A stretch of 64,000 bases of DNA from Candidatus Gastranaerophilales bacterium. GTDB taxonomy: Bacteria; Cyanobacteriota; Vampirovibrionia; Gastranaerophilales; Gastranaerophilaceae. Shown piece after piece: positions 35,575-44,220 of this stretch (its first letter is position 1; each line of letters opens with the position of its first letter). The notes below the pieces were generated by a model. It was not told the origin of the DNA and searched no databases. It worked only from the letters and a program-made list of their open reading frames with translations. Position numbers and translations under genes: made by a program. The DNA lies in the NCBI GenBank assembly GCA_928722015.1, contig CAKMWI010000008.1:256325-320324 (forward strand), written 5' to 3'.

Positions 35575-35671
35575 TTAAGAAATGTTAAATTATCCTGTTT
35601 AAAAAAAGCAATTATTTTTGAAATATTTACTTTATATATATGTAAGATATAAATGAGAGAGAGAAAATAAT

Positions 35672-35917
35672 ATGTTAGCTTCATCAGGACAAGCATTTGG
35701 GACAATGGTAAAACCATCAAGACGCAGGAAATCATCAATAAAAGAATTTAAATATTTAGAAAATAAAGATAAAAGAATGAGGTTTAATAATTCTCAGGAT
35801 CCTATTTACTATGTTTTTGATTGTATTGAAAATAGACCTGTAACTACCCTGGCAAAAGAATTTGTAAAAGATTCATTTTTTGAAGCAATAAATTTTGTAT
35901 CAAAAGTTGTTGGATAA
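35672..35917 (+). CDS. Small hypothetical protein
   Basis: This 81-residue protein has a basic first half (KPSRRRKSSIKEFK) and a more hydrophobic C-terminus. No signal peptide or known domain is seen. GAGAGAGA lies upstream of the ATG, with TTGAAA and TAAGAT boxes about 19 bases apart. The upstream DNA also contains CTTTATATATATGTAAGATA, partly like the elements before 6560 and 41347. It is monocistronic and ends at a strong terminator. Confidence 0.6.
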   Translation: MLASSGQAFGTMVKPSRRRKSSIKEFKYLENKDKRMRFNNSQDPIYYVFDCIENRPVTTLAKEFVKDSFFEAINFVSKVVG

Positions 35918-35971
35918 TCAATAGGATATAAGAGAAAGAAAAAAGGAATAAGGATAGGAAAAATAATAACT

Positions 35972-36000
35972 AAAGCGGTCAACCTGACCGCTTTTTATTT
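35972..36000. terminator. Bidirectional terminator between 35917 and GH38 gene
   Basis: The stem AAAGCGGTCA/TGACCGCTTT (35972-35981 with 35985-35994, loop ACC) is followed by a T-run on the plus strand. It separates convergent genes. Confidence 0.92.
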
Positions 36001-36008
36001 TAACTGTG

Positions 36009-38075
36009 TTAAAAAATTATTGTTTGAGGGTAGACTTCTTCTACGTAACTTGCCCAATCTTTTATATTAAAAAATCCAATTGCAAATTCAGCAGTATTTT
36101 CACCAAGTTGCTGAGCACCGGGCACTTCGATTGGTGGTCCTGCCGGTGTTGTTCTTGCCGGGTTTTTAGGATTAGAGATTACACCTACACTTCTTAGCAT
36201 AGTAATAGAAAATGTCTTTTGGAAAACTTCATATTCCGTTAATCCATGCGTAATTATTCCAAAACCATTAGTCCAAGCAAATCTTTGGAATGGTGCCGTG
36301 TTAGTTTTTGCCTCATGACCTTTCTCAGTAGGAAGATTTTCTCTAATATTGTAATTAGAATCAAATTTTCTTTTGATAAGCAAATTCATATCCTCGGACT
36401 GGACTTCACTAACTTTTTTGTCAAAATTAAATCTTACTTGCCAAATACGATTAGACAGTAGGTTTAACCATTTAATTTTAAAGTTAAGAAGTTTAGATTT
36501 TTTATTTAAATAGATATCCACGTTAAAGAATGATGTGGTAATTCTTAATCCGCAACGTAAAGGCCCATCCATAATTACACGTGCAGATTTAATTGTTGCA
36601 ACCTCAATGATATCATCCTTTGTTGGCGAAAAATTGTAGCAATCTCCGCAATCTTTATACCTGACAAATTCAATGAAATTTCTGTAACATTTAGATTTAT
36701 CATAAAGATTAATTTGACCATCCTCAATTGCTATTCTTATATTAGAATTAAATAAATTTGTATTGTCGACAACTAAATCAGATTTTCCCTCACTGTAATT
36801 AAATTCTTTTAATAAAGTGTAAATAGTTGTGTAATCTTCAGTAACAGGAATTTTATTTATGTCATATAAAATTTTGGCAGGAAATCCTTTGTGTTTTGCG
36901 ATGACTTGCGAATTTTCGTCAATTTTTGTTCTTTCAACTTCAATAAGTTTATATTTATCAAGGTATTTGAATGTAATTGACATATTCTCAGGTTGAGTAA
37001 AACGAATTTCTTCTATGATACTGTTTGCAATTTGTAATATTTTATTGTATCGGGTTATATTTTCACTATGAACCAAATCAGTCGAACAACCGCATATACT
37101 ATCATGAGCCTGATTTTGCAATAATAATTTATAGGCATATTCTATAGCATTGTCATAATCCCAACCAAAATTAAATTGAAGTTTGTTAGCCAAATCAAGT
37201 TTGTGAGAACATTCAGTATTCATTTGCTTTAACTTCATTCTGGCAGAATATGAACCAGGTAGAATGAAAGTTGTAGAATTATCTCTTAATTCTCCGTCAA
37301 ATTTTTTCTTAAATTTTACAGAATTAAAATACTCAAATGGGGTACCAAGGACAATTTCATAATCCTCTAAATAAGAATTAACAACTTCAATTTGTGTTTT
37401 TATATCTTCAGGTATGGCAAGATGATCTGCACCAATTGGTAACAATAAAGTCTCAGAAGAATGTTTAGCAATTTTATCGAGATTACTTTTTAACAGCGCG
37501 GCTTTTTCTTCCATAAGTTTATCACTGGAAAATATATCCATATAATAGCCACGTATCAGGTTAACCGTATTTATTCCATTAAACACAAATTCGGAAGGTA
37601 AATCTGGTCCGCAACCTCTCCAAACCATAGCCTTATCTATTCCAAATTCTTTAAGGATAGCCGGGATATTTGCACTGTGTCCAAATGTATCAGCCAAATA
37701 GGCAATAAAATCCTCACACCCGAAATTTTGCGCAATTTTAAGACCAATTTCTAAATTTTTTCTAAAACAAATTCCATCAGTCAAATATTCATCTACAAGA
37801 CAATAGAATGGTCCTATAAATAATTTTTTTTCAAGTATCAGTTGTCTTATAAGCTCTTCTTTTTCCGGCCTGAATTCCAGATAGTCTAAAAGCGCGGCAA
37901 CTTGACCATCAAAATAGAATGATGGAATTTTATCCTCAGTTAAGTATTCTAGTATATTATCAAATACTTTAACTAGTCTTAATCTAAAAACCTCGTACTC
38001 TCTGTACCATTCTCTGTCCCAATGGCTATGTAAATATGCTATAACTTTTTTCTTTTTTTTCTTACCAATAATCAT
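36009..38075 (-). CDS. Glycoside hydrolase family 38 (alpha-mannosidase-like)
   Basis: The 688-residue protein starts its GH38 domain at once with VIAYLHSHWDREWYREYEVF, which holds the zinc-binding H-x-D. The likely nucleophile Asp is in LADTFGHSANIP (about residue 140) and another zinc His is in QNQAHDSICGCSTD. It is shorter than most GH38 enzymes (800-1000), with a reduced C-terminal beta domain. No signal peptide is visible, so it is probably cytoplasmic and cleaves imported mannosides such as mannosyl-glycerate or short mannans. The gene is isolated. A minus-strand promoter ends six bases before the ATG and no ribosome-binding site is seen. Confidence 0.9.
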   Translation of the reverse strand: MIIGKKKKKKVIAYLHSHWDREWYREYEVFRLRLVKVFDNILEYLTEDKIPSFYFDGQVAALLDYLEFRPEKEELIRQLILEKKLFIGPFYCLVDEYLTDGICFRKNLEIGLKIAQNFGCEDFIAYLADTFGHSANIPAILKEFGIDKAMVWRGCGPDLPSEFVFNGINTVNLIRGYYMDIFSSDKLMEEKAALLKSNLDKIAKHSSETLLLPIGADHLAIPEDIKTQIEVVNSYLEDYEIVLGTPFEYFNSVKFKKKFDGELRDNSTTFILPGSYSARMKLKQMNTECSHKLDLANKLQFNFGWDYDNAIEYAYKLLLQNQAHDSICGCSTDLVHSENITRYNKILQIANSIIEEIRFTQPENMSITFKYLDKYKLIEVERTKIDENSQVIAKHKGFPAKILYDINKIPVTEDYTTIYTLLKEFNYSEGKSDLVVDNTNLFNSNIRIAIEDGQINLYDKSKCYRNFIEFVRYKDCGDCYNFSPTKDDIIEVATIKSARVIMDGPLRCGLRITTSFFNVDIYLNKKSKLLNFKIKWLNLLSNRIWQVRFNFDKKVSEVQSEDMNLLIKRKFDSNYNIRENLPTEKGHEAKTNTAPFQRFAWTNGFGIITHGLTEYEVFQKTFSITMLRSVGVISNPKNPARTTPAGPPIEVPGAQQLGENTAEFAIGFFNIKDWASYVEEVYPQTIIF

Positions 38076-38081
38076 AAATCT

Positions 38082-38110
38082 ATATTAGCACTATTAACTA
38101 GTTTAGTCTA
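38082..38110 (-). promoter_or_regulatory. Promoter giving a leaderless GH38 mRNA
   Basis: On the minus strand TAGACT (38110-38105) and TAATAT (38087-38082) are 17 bases apart, and the -10 box ends six bases before the ATG at 38075. There is no ribosome-binding site. Confidence 0.5.
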
Positions 38111-38186
38111 ATTGTTAAGATTATCCTCAAGTTGAATGTAAATTCTTAACATAGGTTTTAATATACATTTGAATGGAGAGGTGATT

Positions 38187-38738
38187 ATGAATAAATTTAA
38201 AGCAATCAGTTTAATAGTTTTGGCGATATTTTTAATAGAACTTAGTTCTGAAGCGCTTATTGTTAATTACGGTAATAATAATCCATCTGTTAAGAAAGTA
38301 AACATTGGAAATAATAATCCATATAATGCAGATTTAAATATGGTTGAAAAATTTTTATTTGGAAAAACTTATAGCAAAGAGAATAATAATTCGAGATTAA
38401 ACCGTATTGAAAATAAGTTATTCAATAGAAGTTATCCTACAATGAATGTTGCGCACAGAATGAATAATGTGTTGGCAAATTATAGAGGAAATTATTATCA
38501 TAGAAATTACTATAATGCAAGAAATAACTATTATAGACCTAGAAATACAATTCGAAACAGGGTCATGGATACACTTGTTGGCAGACCTACTGGATTTACT
38601 CCGTCAATTACAAATTCACCATATTTAAATAGATTTGGTCCTTCATATAGTAGAGGCTACTATGGAAACAACGGATGGGGTTATCACAATAGTTTTAGAC
38701 CAACTATGACAGGTGCAGGAATTCATATTTTAAATTAA
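38187..38738 (+). CDS. Secreted Asn/Tyr-rich protein with E..LFGK.Y repeats
   Basis: GGAGAGGTG precedes the ATG at 38187. The 183-residue protein has an N-terminal signal segment (MNKFKAISLIVLAIFLIELS) and an Asn-rich N-terminal half. Residues about 53-85 contain two short units, MVEKFLFGKTYSKENNNSRL and RIENKLFNRSYPTMN, which share an E(K)(F/K)LF.(K/R).Y pattern; I recall similar units in proteins of this lineage. The C-terminal half is rich in Tyr, Arg, Asn and Gly and is probably disordered. The function is unknown. Confidence 0.7.
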   Translation: MNKFKAISLIVLAIFLIELSSEALIVNYGNNNPSVKKVNIGNNNPYNADLNMVEKFLFGKTYSKENNNSRLNRIENKLFNRSYPTMNVAHRMNNVLANYRGNYYHRNYYNARNNYYRPRNTIRNRVMDTLVGRPTGFTPSITNSPYLNRFGPSYSRGYYGNNGWGYHNSFRPTMTGAGIHILN

Positions 38739-38768
38739 ATGTAAAAAATATATTAAGGTATAAAAAAG

Positions 38769-38796
38769 TTGTTATTTTGATGATACCATATATATT
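38769..38796 (+). promoter_or_regulatory. glmS promoter
   Basis: TTGTTA (38769-38774) and TATATT (38791-38796) are 16 bases apart. The leader is only about 20 bases and holds GGAGAG, so there is no room for a glmS ribozyme. Confidence 0.5.
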
Positions 38797-38823
38797 GTAG
38801 TTATTTTTATGGAGAGATACAAT

Positions 38824-40668
38824 ATGTGTGGTATTGTCGGATATGTTGGATATAAGCCTGCTGTTGATATATTATTGGATGGTTTGGAACAGCTTGAATA
38901 TAGGGGATATGATTCCTCAGGTATTGCTGTAAAGTGTTCAGATGGCATAAAAGTATATAAAGCAGAGGGTAAATTAAAAAATTTAAGAGAAGAATTGGCA
39001 CCGCATGCTTATGAAATATCTAAGGCTACTGTTGGAATTGGGCATATCAGATGGGCAACACATGGGGCCCCAACTGTAGTAAACGCTCATCCTCATACTT
39101 GCGGATGCGGTAAATTAGTTGTAGTCCACAACGGTATTATAGAAAATTATAAAGAGTTGAAAGCTGAATTAGAAGCAAAAGGATGTGTTTTTAAATCACA
39201 GACTGATACTGAAATTGTTGCTCATTTAGTTGCATCTATTTATGGTGAAGTTAAAGAGCTTACTAAAGCGGTTCAAATTGCTGCCAAAAAACTTGAAGGT
39301 GCTTATGCACTTTGCATAATGCATAATGATGAACCTAACAAGATTGTAGCTACAAAACGTAATGCTCCATTAGTTGTGGCTGTTGGTGAAAAAGAGTTTT
39401 ATGTTGCATCTGATGTTCCTGCCTTTATTAAGCATACTAAAAAGGCGATTTATCTTGCAGATAATCAAGTTGTAACTCTTACTCCGGAATCTATAAAGCT
39501 TGAAGATGAAAATGAACTGGAAATAGTTCCTAAGGTCGAACTTCTCCCTTGGGAGCCGGTTGCGTTGAGCAAAATGGGTTATAAACATTTTATGCTTAAG
39601 GAAATACATGAGCAACCTGATGTGATAAGAAATATTTTAGTAGGAAAACTTCATACTCCGGATTCACAAATTGTACTGAATGAAGTTAAATTAACCAAAG
39701 AAACTCTAAAAAATTTAAATAGAATTCAGGTTGTTGCTTGTGGAACCTCTCTTCATGCTGCTATGATTGGTAAATATGTAATTGAAAATTTCTGTTCAAT
39801 ACCTGTGGATGTTGAAGCTTCAAGTGAATATATTTATAGAAAAACTGTAACTGATGAGCATACATTGGTAATTGGGGTTTCTCAATCTGGTGAAACTGCT
39901 GATACTTTGACTGCTATAAAACAATCAAAGGCTCGCGGTTCACATATTCTTATTATTACTAACAGACCGGATAGTGCAATGGCCAGAGAGGCCGACAGTT
40001 TGCTTTCTGTTAACGCAGGAATTGAGGTTTCTGTTGCAGCTACAAAATCCTATATAGCACAATTAACTTCTTTTTATTTACTTGCTTTGTATATGGCTGA
40101 AATCAAAGGTACCGTTCCTGCTGGGGAATTGACATCTTTAAAATCAGAAATGCTGTTATTACCTCAAAAAATTGAACAAATTTTAGCTCATAAAGAAAAT
40201 ATTCAAGCTTGCGCAAGAAGATACGCTAATACAAGGGATTTTATCTATATAGCAAGGGGAATTAATTATCCTACCGCTCTGGAAGGTGCATTAAAATTAA
40301 AGGAAATAAGTTATATTAATGCAACAGGTTATCCTGCTGGGGAACTTAAGCATGGACCTATTGCCATGCTTGATGAAACAATGCCGGTATTATCTGTATT
40401 GATGAATGGCAGTGTATATGAAAAATTACTTTCAAATAGCGAAGAGGCTAAGGCTCGTAATGCAAGAATGATTGCCCTTACTAATTCAAATGATCCTAAG
40501 CTTGATGATTTATTTGATTACATTATAAAGGTTCCCGATGTGATAGAATTGTTATCACCAATAATTGCAATTGTTCCTCTGCAGTTAATTGCGTATTATA
40601 TTGCAGAATTCTTAGGAAAAGACGTTGATCAACCGAGAAATCTTGCAAAATCTGTAACCGTAGAGTAA
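38824..40668 (+). CDS. glmS: Glutamine-fructose-6-phosphate aminotransferase
   Basis: The start at 38824 gives MCGIVGYVGY, so that the nucleophilic Cys becomes residue 1 after Met removal; the in-frame ATG 15 bases upstream would destroy this. The 614-residue enzyme has an N-terminal glutamine amidohydrolase domain (about 1-220) and two SIS domains (about 290-420 and 455-600, including SQSGETADTLTAI). The C-terminus DQPRNLAKSVTVE is conserved. It makes glucosamine-6-phosphate for peptidoglycan and LPS. Confidence 0.97.
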   Translation: MCGIVGYVGYKPAVDILLDGLEQLEYRGYDSSGIAVKCSDGIKVYKAEGKLKNLREELAPHAYEISKATVGIGHIRWATHGAPTVVNAHPHTCGCGKLVVVHNGIIENYKELKAELEAKGCVFKSQTDTEIVAHLVASIYGEVKELTKAVQIAAKKLEGAYALCIMHNDEPNKIVATKRNAPLVVAVGEKEFYVASDVPAFIKHTKKAIYLADNQVVTLTPESIKLEDENELEIVPKVELLPWEPVALSKMGYKHFMLKEIHEQPDVIRNILVGKLHTPDSQIVLNEVKLTKETLKNLNRIQVVACGTSLHAAMIGKYVIENFCSIPVDVEASSEYIYRKTVTDEHTLVIGVSQSGETADTLTAIKQSKARGSHILIITNRPDSAMAREADSLLSVNAGIEVSVAATKSYIAQLTSFYLLALYMAEIKGTVPAGELTSLKSEMLLLPQKIEQILAHKENIQACARRYANTRDFIYIARGINYPTALEGALKLKEISYINATGYPAGELKHGPIAMLDETMPVLSVLMNGSVYEKLLSNSEEAKARNARMIALTNSNDPKLDDLFDYIIKVPDVIELLSPIIAIVPLQLIAYYIAEFLGKDVDQPRNLAKSVTVE

Positions 40669-40704
40669 AATAATATATAAACTATAAAGGGGTATTATTT
40701 TACT

Positions 40705-40881
40705 ATGGATAGAGAAATCATTACAGAGGAAGTTTTTATTGATAAAACGATAGATATGACATCTGATGATATTGAAGACATTCTTTCTATGATGTTTGGT
40801 GAAATTATTAGATGGTCTGTAATCGAAGTTTTGGGAAATCAGCTGAAAATAGATGTTACATACGAAAAAAGAGAAGCTTAA
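40705..40881 (+). CDS. Small acidic protein of 58 residues
   Basis: This frame starts MDREIITEEVFIDKTIDM and ends KIDVTYEKREA. AAGGGG lies upstream of the ATG. It is acidic and soluble, with a central helix (DDIEDILSMMFGEIIRWSVIEV). It begins 36 bases after glmS on the same strand and its last codons form part of a bidirectional terminator. No family is recognised; codon usage and the ribosome-binding site support a real gene. Confidence 0.55.
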   Translation: MDREIITEEVFIDKTIDMTSDDIEDILSMMFGEIIRWSVIEVLGNQLKIDVTYEKREA

Positions 40882-40904
40882 TGGGATTCCCATAGCTTCT
40901 CTTT
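40863..40904. terminator. Bidirectional terminator at 40.9 kb
   Basis: The stem AAGAGAAGCT/AGCTTCTCTT (40869-40878 with 40894-40903) has an inner ATGGGA/TCCCAT extension. A T-run follows on the minus strand (six T) and a shorter one on the plus strand. It overlaps the end of the 58-residue gene. Confidence 0.88.
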
Positions 40905-40921
40905 ACTATAATTTAAGCTGT

Positions 40922-41347
40922 CTACGCTAAGACGACATTTTTTGTTTGTGTTTCAATTTTTGCTGCATCTGTATATTTTTGATCAATTTGCCCTGCTTTA
41001 TAAGCATGCTTTTGAATTTGATTTACAACAAACAATCCAGCTGCTGCTGCAATACCTGCAAGTCCAAATTTAGTTGGATTTTTCATAATTTTTGCAGCGA
41101 TATTTGTTCCACCTAATTTAGCAACTAACTTACTTGTACCTTTAGCAATCATATTGGCTGCTTTAGTTAATACGGACGGTTTTGTTGCTATTGCTACCCC
41201 TGCAGCTGCACCAGTTGCACCAAGCACTAAATTATTTTTAAAATTGTTTTTAAAATGTTCTTTTGCACATTCTAATCTATTTGTCATAGAGCCTTTTGTT
41301 CCATCTACTAAAGTATAAGCTGGAGAAGCAACATACATGTTTGTCAT
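40922..41347 (-). CDS. Ala/Gly-rich small membrane protein, unknown
   Basis: The start at 41347 follows AAAGGTAGG. The 141-residue protein has two hydrophobic Ala/Gly-rich stretches (about 40-60, LVLGATGAAAGVAIAT, and about 95-112, GLAGIAAAAGLFVV) separated by a basic region, predicting a helical hairpin in the membrane. The C-terminus is charged. No family is recognised. Its upstream region shares element B with the gene ending at 6213. Confidence 0.65.
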   Translation of the reverse strand: MTNMYVASPAYTLVDGTKGSMTNRLECAKEHFKNNFKNNLVLGATGAAAGVAIATKPSVLTKAANMIAKGTSKLVAKLGGTNIAAKIMKNPTKFGLAGIAAAAGLFVVNQIQKHAYKAGQIDQKYTDAAKIETQTKNVVLA

Positions 41348-41377
41348 AAATAACCTACCTTTCATTTCATACACTAT

Positions 41378-41413
41378 AAATAACCTTACTCATTTATAAA
41401 GTTTTTTTATAAA
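41378..41413 (-). promoter_or_regulatory. Shared promoter-like element B
   Basis: On the minus strand this reads TTTATAAAAAAACTTTATAA followed by ATGAGTAAGGTTATTT. It matches element A (6573-6616) over almost its full length, apart from a few bases and two small gaps. Confidence 0.5.
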
Positions 41414-41447
41414 AAAGAATTGCTTACTAAATTAGTAAACAATTCTT
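41410..41447 (-). terminator. Terminator of the ferredoxin gene
   Basis: A long stem (41415-41430 with 41432-41447, one mismatch pair, AAGAATTG...CAATTCTT) is followed on the minus strand by six T. It ends the ferredoxin transcript. Confidence 0.85.
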
Positions 41448-41484
41448 CCTTTAGATTATTTGTGTGTTTCCAGCTTAATATATC

Positions 41485-41670
41485 TTAATAATCTTCAATT
41501 TCAATTGCATTAACAGGACAGCTGAGTGCAGCATCTATGCATAAATCTTCAGTTTTATCAATGTTAACTTGATTTACTACTGCTCTATCGCCATTCATGT
41601 CAAAAACTTCTGGATTTATAATTGCGCAAGCTCCACATCCTACACAGGTGTCTAAGATTGTAACATTCAT
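41485..41670 (-). CDS. Small [4Fe-4S] ferredoxin
   Basis: The 61-residue protein has a single cluster motif, CVGCGACAIINP (about residues 9-20), and a distal CPVNAIEI (about residue 51), giving three closely spaced Cys plus one CP Cys. An additional Cys (residue 43) is not a normal ligand. This mono-cluster type is like the thermophile and clostridial short ferredoxins. It is a soluble low-potential electron carrier. The start codon lies next to a long inverted repeat that contains its only ribosome-binding site. Confidence 0.93.
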   Translation of the reverse strand: MNVTILDTCVGCGACAIINPEVFDMNGDRAVVNQVNIDKTEDLCIDAALSCPVNAIEIEDY

Positions 41671-41715
41671 AAAATATCCTCCATATTATTTCGGTAATAT
41701 TATGGAGGATATTTT
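41671..41715 (-). promoter_or_regulatory. Inverted repeat that buries the ferredoxin ribosome-binding site
   Basis: Two 20-base arms (41671-41690 and 41696-41715) are complementary except for two adjacent mismatches, with a 5-base loop. In the minus-strand transcript the GGAGG ribosome-binding site pairs with CCTCC of the other arm. The stem ends at the base before the ATG. It may act as an RNA thermometer, a protein-binding control element or a DNA operator. Confidence 0.6.
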
Positions 41716-41751
41716 GATATTTAAAATTAGTATTTATTCTAATATGACTTG

Positions 41752-42699
41752 CTAATCTTCATTTGAGACAATTTGAGCACCATTTTGTTCAATACTAAGA
41801 GTTCTTATATCACTTTTAATATTTTGATTTGTCCAAGTCTCTTTTACAATATTTCTTATTTTATCAAGATTATTTTTTTCTGAAATAACAAGTATTGATG
41901 AACCTGCACCGCTCAATACACAACCAAGTACACTGTCAATATGTTTGAGGTTTTCCATAATTTTATCCAAACCAGGTACTAATTTCATTCTGTAAGGTTG
42001 ATGTAATTTATCCTGTAGCGCAAGCTTCATTAAGTCAGTATCAGCCGTGTTGACAGCTTGCACAAACATGCCCAATCTTTGAGCATTGAATACCGCATCC
42101 TTCATAGGAACTTCTTTTGGTAGAACTGAGCGTGCAATATCAGTTGAAAGTTCAAAATCAGGTATACACACTGTAATAGCCCAATCCGTCGGCCAATTTA
42201 ATTTTCTGTAAACAACAGAACCATCATCCTCTTGAGACGAAAGAACCAATCCCCCAACAATTGCCGGTGTAATATTATCAGGATGGCCTTCAATTTCACA
42301 GGCAATAGAGAGCAATGCAACTTCATCAGCAGGATGCCCTAATAATTCATTTGCTGCAAGCAATGCACCAACTATAACAGATGCGCTGCTACCTAAGCCT
42401 CTTGCAACCGGAATATTTGAATGAATATTAATTTTTAGTTCACTCGGAGATTGGCCAATAGAATTGTATAACAATTCAACAGCTTTATAGACCAAGCTGT
42501 TTTCATCAAGTGGTATATGTTCTAATGATAATTCGTCAATTGAGGCACTCTCAGCTATAACATTTATTTCAATTCCAGTACCAGGCAGTACAGTTTCTTC
42601 TATAGTTATCGTATTATATATTGGCAGCGCCAATCCTAAACAATCAAATCCTGGACCAATATTGGCTGTAGTAGCCGGTACTTTTACACTAACTTTCAT
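41752..42699 (-). CDS. thrB: Homoserine kinase
   Basis: This 315-residue GHMP kinase phosphorylates homoserine in threonine synthesis. The phosphate-binding motif is VARGLGSSASVIVGALLAAN (about residues 88-107), and TTANIGPGFDCLGLALPI is the family start. The last GHMP motif (LSGAGSSILVI) is also present. AAAGGTGAAGG precedes the ATG. The ferredoxin gene lies 81 bases downstream. Other thr genes are not in the window. Confidence 0.96.
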   Translation of the reverse strand: MKVSVKVPATTANIGPGFDCLGLALPIYNTITIEETVLPGTGIEINVIAESASIDELSLEHIPLDENSLVYKAVELLYNSIGQSPSELKINIHSNIPVARGLGSSASVIVGALLAANELLGHPADEVALLSIACEIEGHPDNITPAIVGGLVLSSQEDDGSVVYRKLNWPTDWAITVCIPDFELSTDIARSVLPKEVPMKDAVFNAQRLGMFVQAVNTADTDLMKLALQDKLHQPYRMKLVPGLDKIMENLKHIDSVLGCVLSGAGSSILVISEKNNLDKIRNIVKETWTNQNIKSDIRTLSIEQNGAQIVSNED

Positions 42700-42778
42700 A
42701 ATCTTAATCTACCTTCACCTTTCTCTTATATTATATCAAAAACACCAAAAAAGGATTATAATAAGTTATTTAAAGAAT

Positions 42779-42807
42779 TTGAATATTTAAACATGTAAGC
42801 ATATAAT
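42779..42807 (+). promoter_or_regulatory. Promoter giving a leaderless MnmC-like mRNA
   Basis: TTGAAT (42779-42784) and TATAAT (42802-42807) are 17 bases apart, and the -10 box ends six bases before the ATG at 42814. No ribosome-binding site is present. This is the clearest of the leaderless examples. Confidence 0.65.
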
Positions 42808-42813
42808 GGCTGT

Positions 42814-44220
42814 ATGTGTGATTTTTACCCATATTTTACCGCAGATGGCTCTGTTGGCTTATACAATTCAGACTATGATGACATATATCATAGCGCTACA
42901 GGTGCGCTTACAGAAGCATTTGAGAAGTTTATATATCCTGTAAATTTGAAAGAATTGATTTCTCGCAGCGACTCATTAAAAGTTTTGGATATTTGCTATG
43001 GAATCGGTTACAATTCAAAAAGTTTTTTAAATTATTATTTTGATAATCTGTTTAAAATTAATTTTAAAAAAAATTTTAAATCAAAATTTTCAAAAAAATA
43101 TATTTCTAAAAAAGTTGATATCGATACGATATATACCAATAATATAAATATAAGCCAAACAAAAATATTATGTGAATATAACAATTCGATATATACTAAT
43201 AATGTTGATAATTTTACTCTATCCAAAAATTCACAATTAAATGAACAATATTATACCTCTTCGATAGATACTGATAAAAATTTAATGATGAAAAATAAGT
43301 CTATCTATATTAAAGCTATTGATACGGATAAAATATTAGCTTATTTATCTCCATTTATAAAAACGGGTGTGAAGAATATTGGCGTACAAAAATTAGAATT
43401 CAATTACCAAAAAATTAATAAGTTTTTAAATTCGGATATTAAAATCGAGCACAAAAAAATCAATAAAATAATAAATTTGTTTTTATTAGAAAAAATTTTA
43501 AAAAACAATGACACTTTATCTTCAATTCAAATTGTGAACGATATCCTTTTTTCTGATAAATATGACTCTTTTTTTGAGAAGGATATTAAAGCTGTTTATC
43601 GAGATATAATAAATAGTTCTAATACTAATAACATTTATCTCGATAAATATGCCAATTTACATAATATATATTATAGGAATATAACTAAAAGTTATAAAAC
43701 AAGGTTAAAATCATATTTATTACAACATATTGATTTCGATTTAGAAATTGCTGATGCGCGTCAAGTTCTCCTTGAAGATAATAATTTGTATGATTTAATT
43801 TTTCTTGATGCCTTTTCTCCTTCTAAATGTCCATGTCTATGGTCCTACGAATTTTTTAGAGAACTTTACAACCATACAAATTGTAATGGGGTACTGTTAA
43901 CATATTCATCCTCCGCAGCGGTTAGAGCTGCTATGCTGGAAGCTGGTTTTCATGTCGGAAAAATATTTAACAGCAGGTTGAATACATTTACCGGAACGAT
44001 TTGCTCAAAAAATATAAATAATATAAAATATAAACTCTCAGAATACGATTTAGGCCTTCTTAAAACTAAATCAGGTATTATGTACAGGGATAAAAATTTA
44101 AATGCTGTTAACGAGGCAATAATCGCCTTTAGAAAAAATGAGGTTGCAAATAGTAATAGAATGAGCTGTTCTCATTATATAAAAAGTTATAATCAGGAGG
44201 AATTATGCAATACGATGTAG
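42814..44220 (+). CDS. MnmC-like SAM-dependent methyltransferase with a large insertion
   Basis: The 468-residue protein has the DUF752/MnmC2 methyltransferase framework. FTADGSVGLY and YHSATGALTEAFEKF are the family N-terminus, LDICYGIGYNSKSFL (about residues 57-71) the SAM site, and LIFLDAFSPSKCPCLWSYEF with LLTYSSSAAVRAAMLEAGF the catalytic part. Between about residues 85 and 300 lies a low-complexity Asn/Lys/Ile-rich insertion with repeated IYTNN and IDTDK units. MnmC2 makes mnm5U at tRNA position 34 in E. coli. Whether this enlarged version does so is not known. The next gene overlaps by 16 bases. Confidence 0.75.
   Translation: MCDFYPYFTADGSVGLYNSDYDDIYHSATGALTEAFEKFIYPVNLKELISRSDSLKVLDICYGIGYNSKSFLNYYFDNLFKINFKKNFKSKFSKKYISKKVDIDTIYTNNINISQTKILCEYNNSIYTNNVDNFTLSKNSQLNEQYYTSSIDTDKNLMMKNKSIYIKAIDTDKILAYLSPFIKTGVKNIGVQKLEFNYQKINKFLNSDIKIEHKKINKIINLFLLEKILKNNDTLSSIQIVNDILFSDKYDSFFEKDIKAVYRDIINSSNTNNIYLDKYANLHNIYYRNITKSYKTRLKSYLLQHIDFDLEIADARQVLLEDNNLYDLIFLDAFSPSKCPCLWSYEFFRELYNHTNCNGVLLTYSSSAAVRAAMLEAGFHVGKIFNSRLNTFTGTICSKNINNIKYKLSEYDLGLLKTKSGIMYRDKNLNAVNEAIIAFRKNEVANSNRMSCSHYIKSYNQEELCNTM

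Noticed and set aside
38740..38823. glmS ribozyme in the glmS leader
   Set aside because: The predicted leader is only about 20 bases and the whole gap is 85 bases, too short for the ribozyme, and no conserved core is seen.
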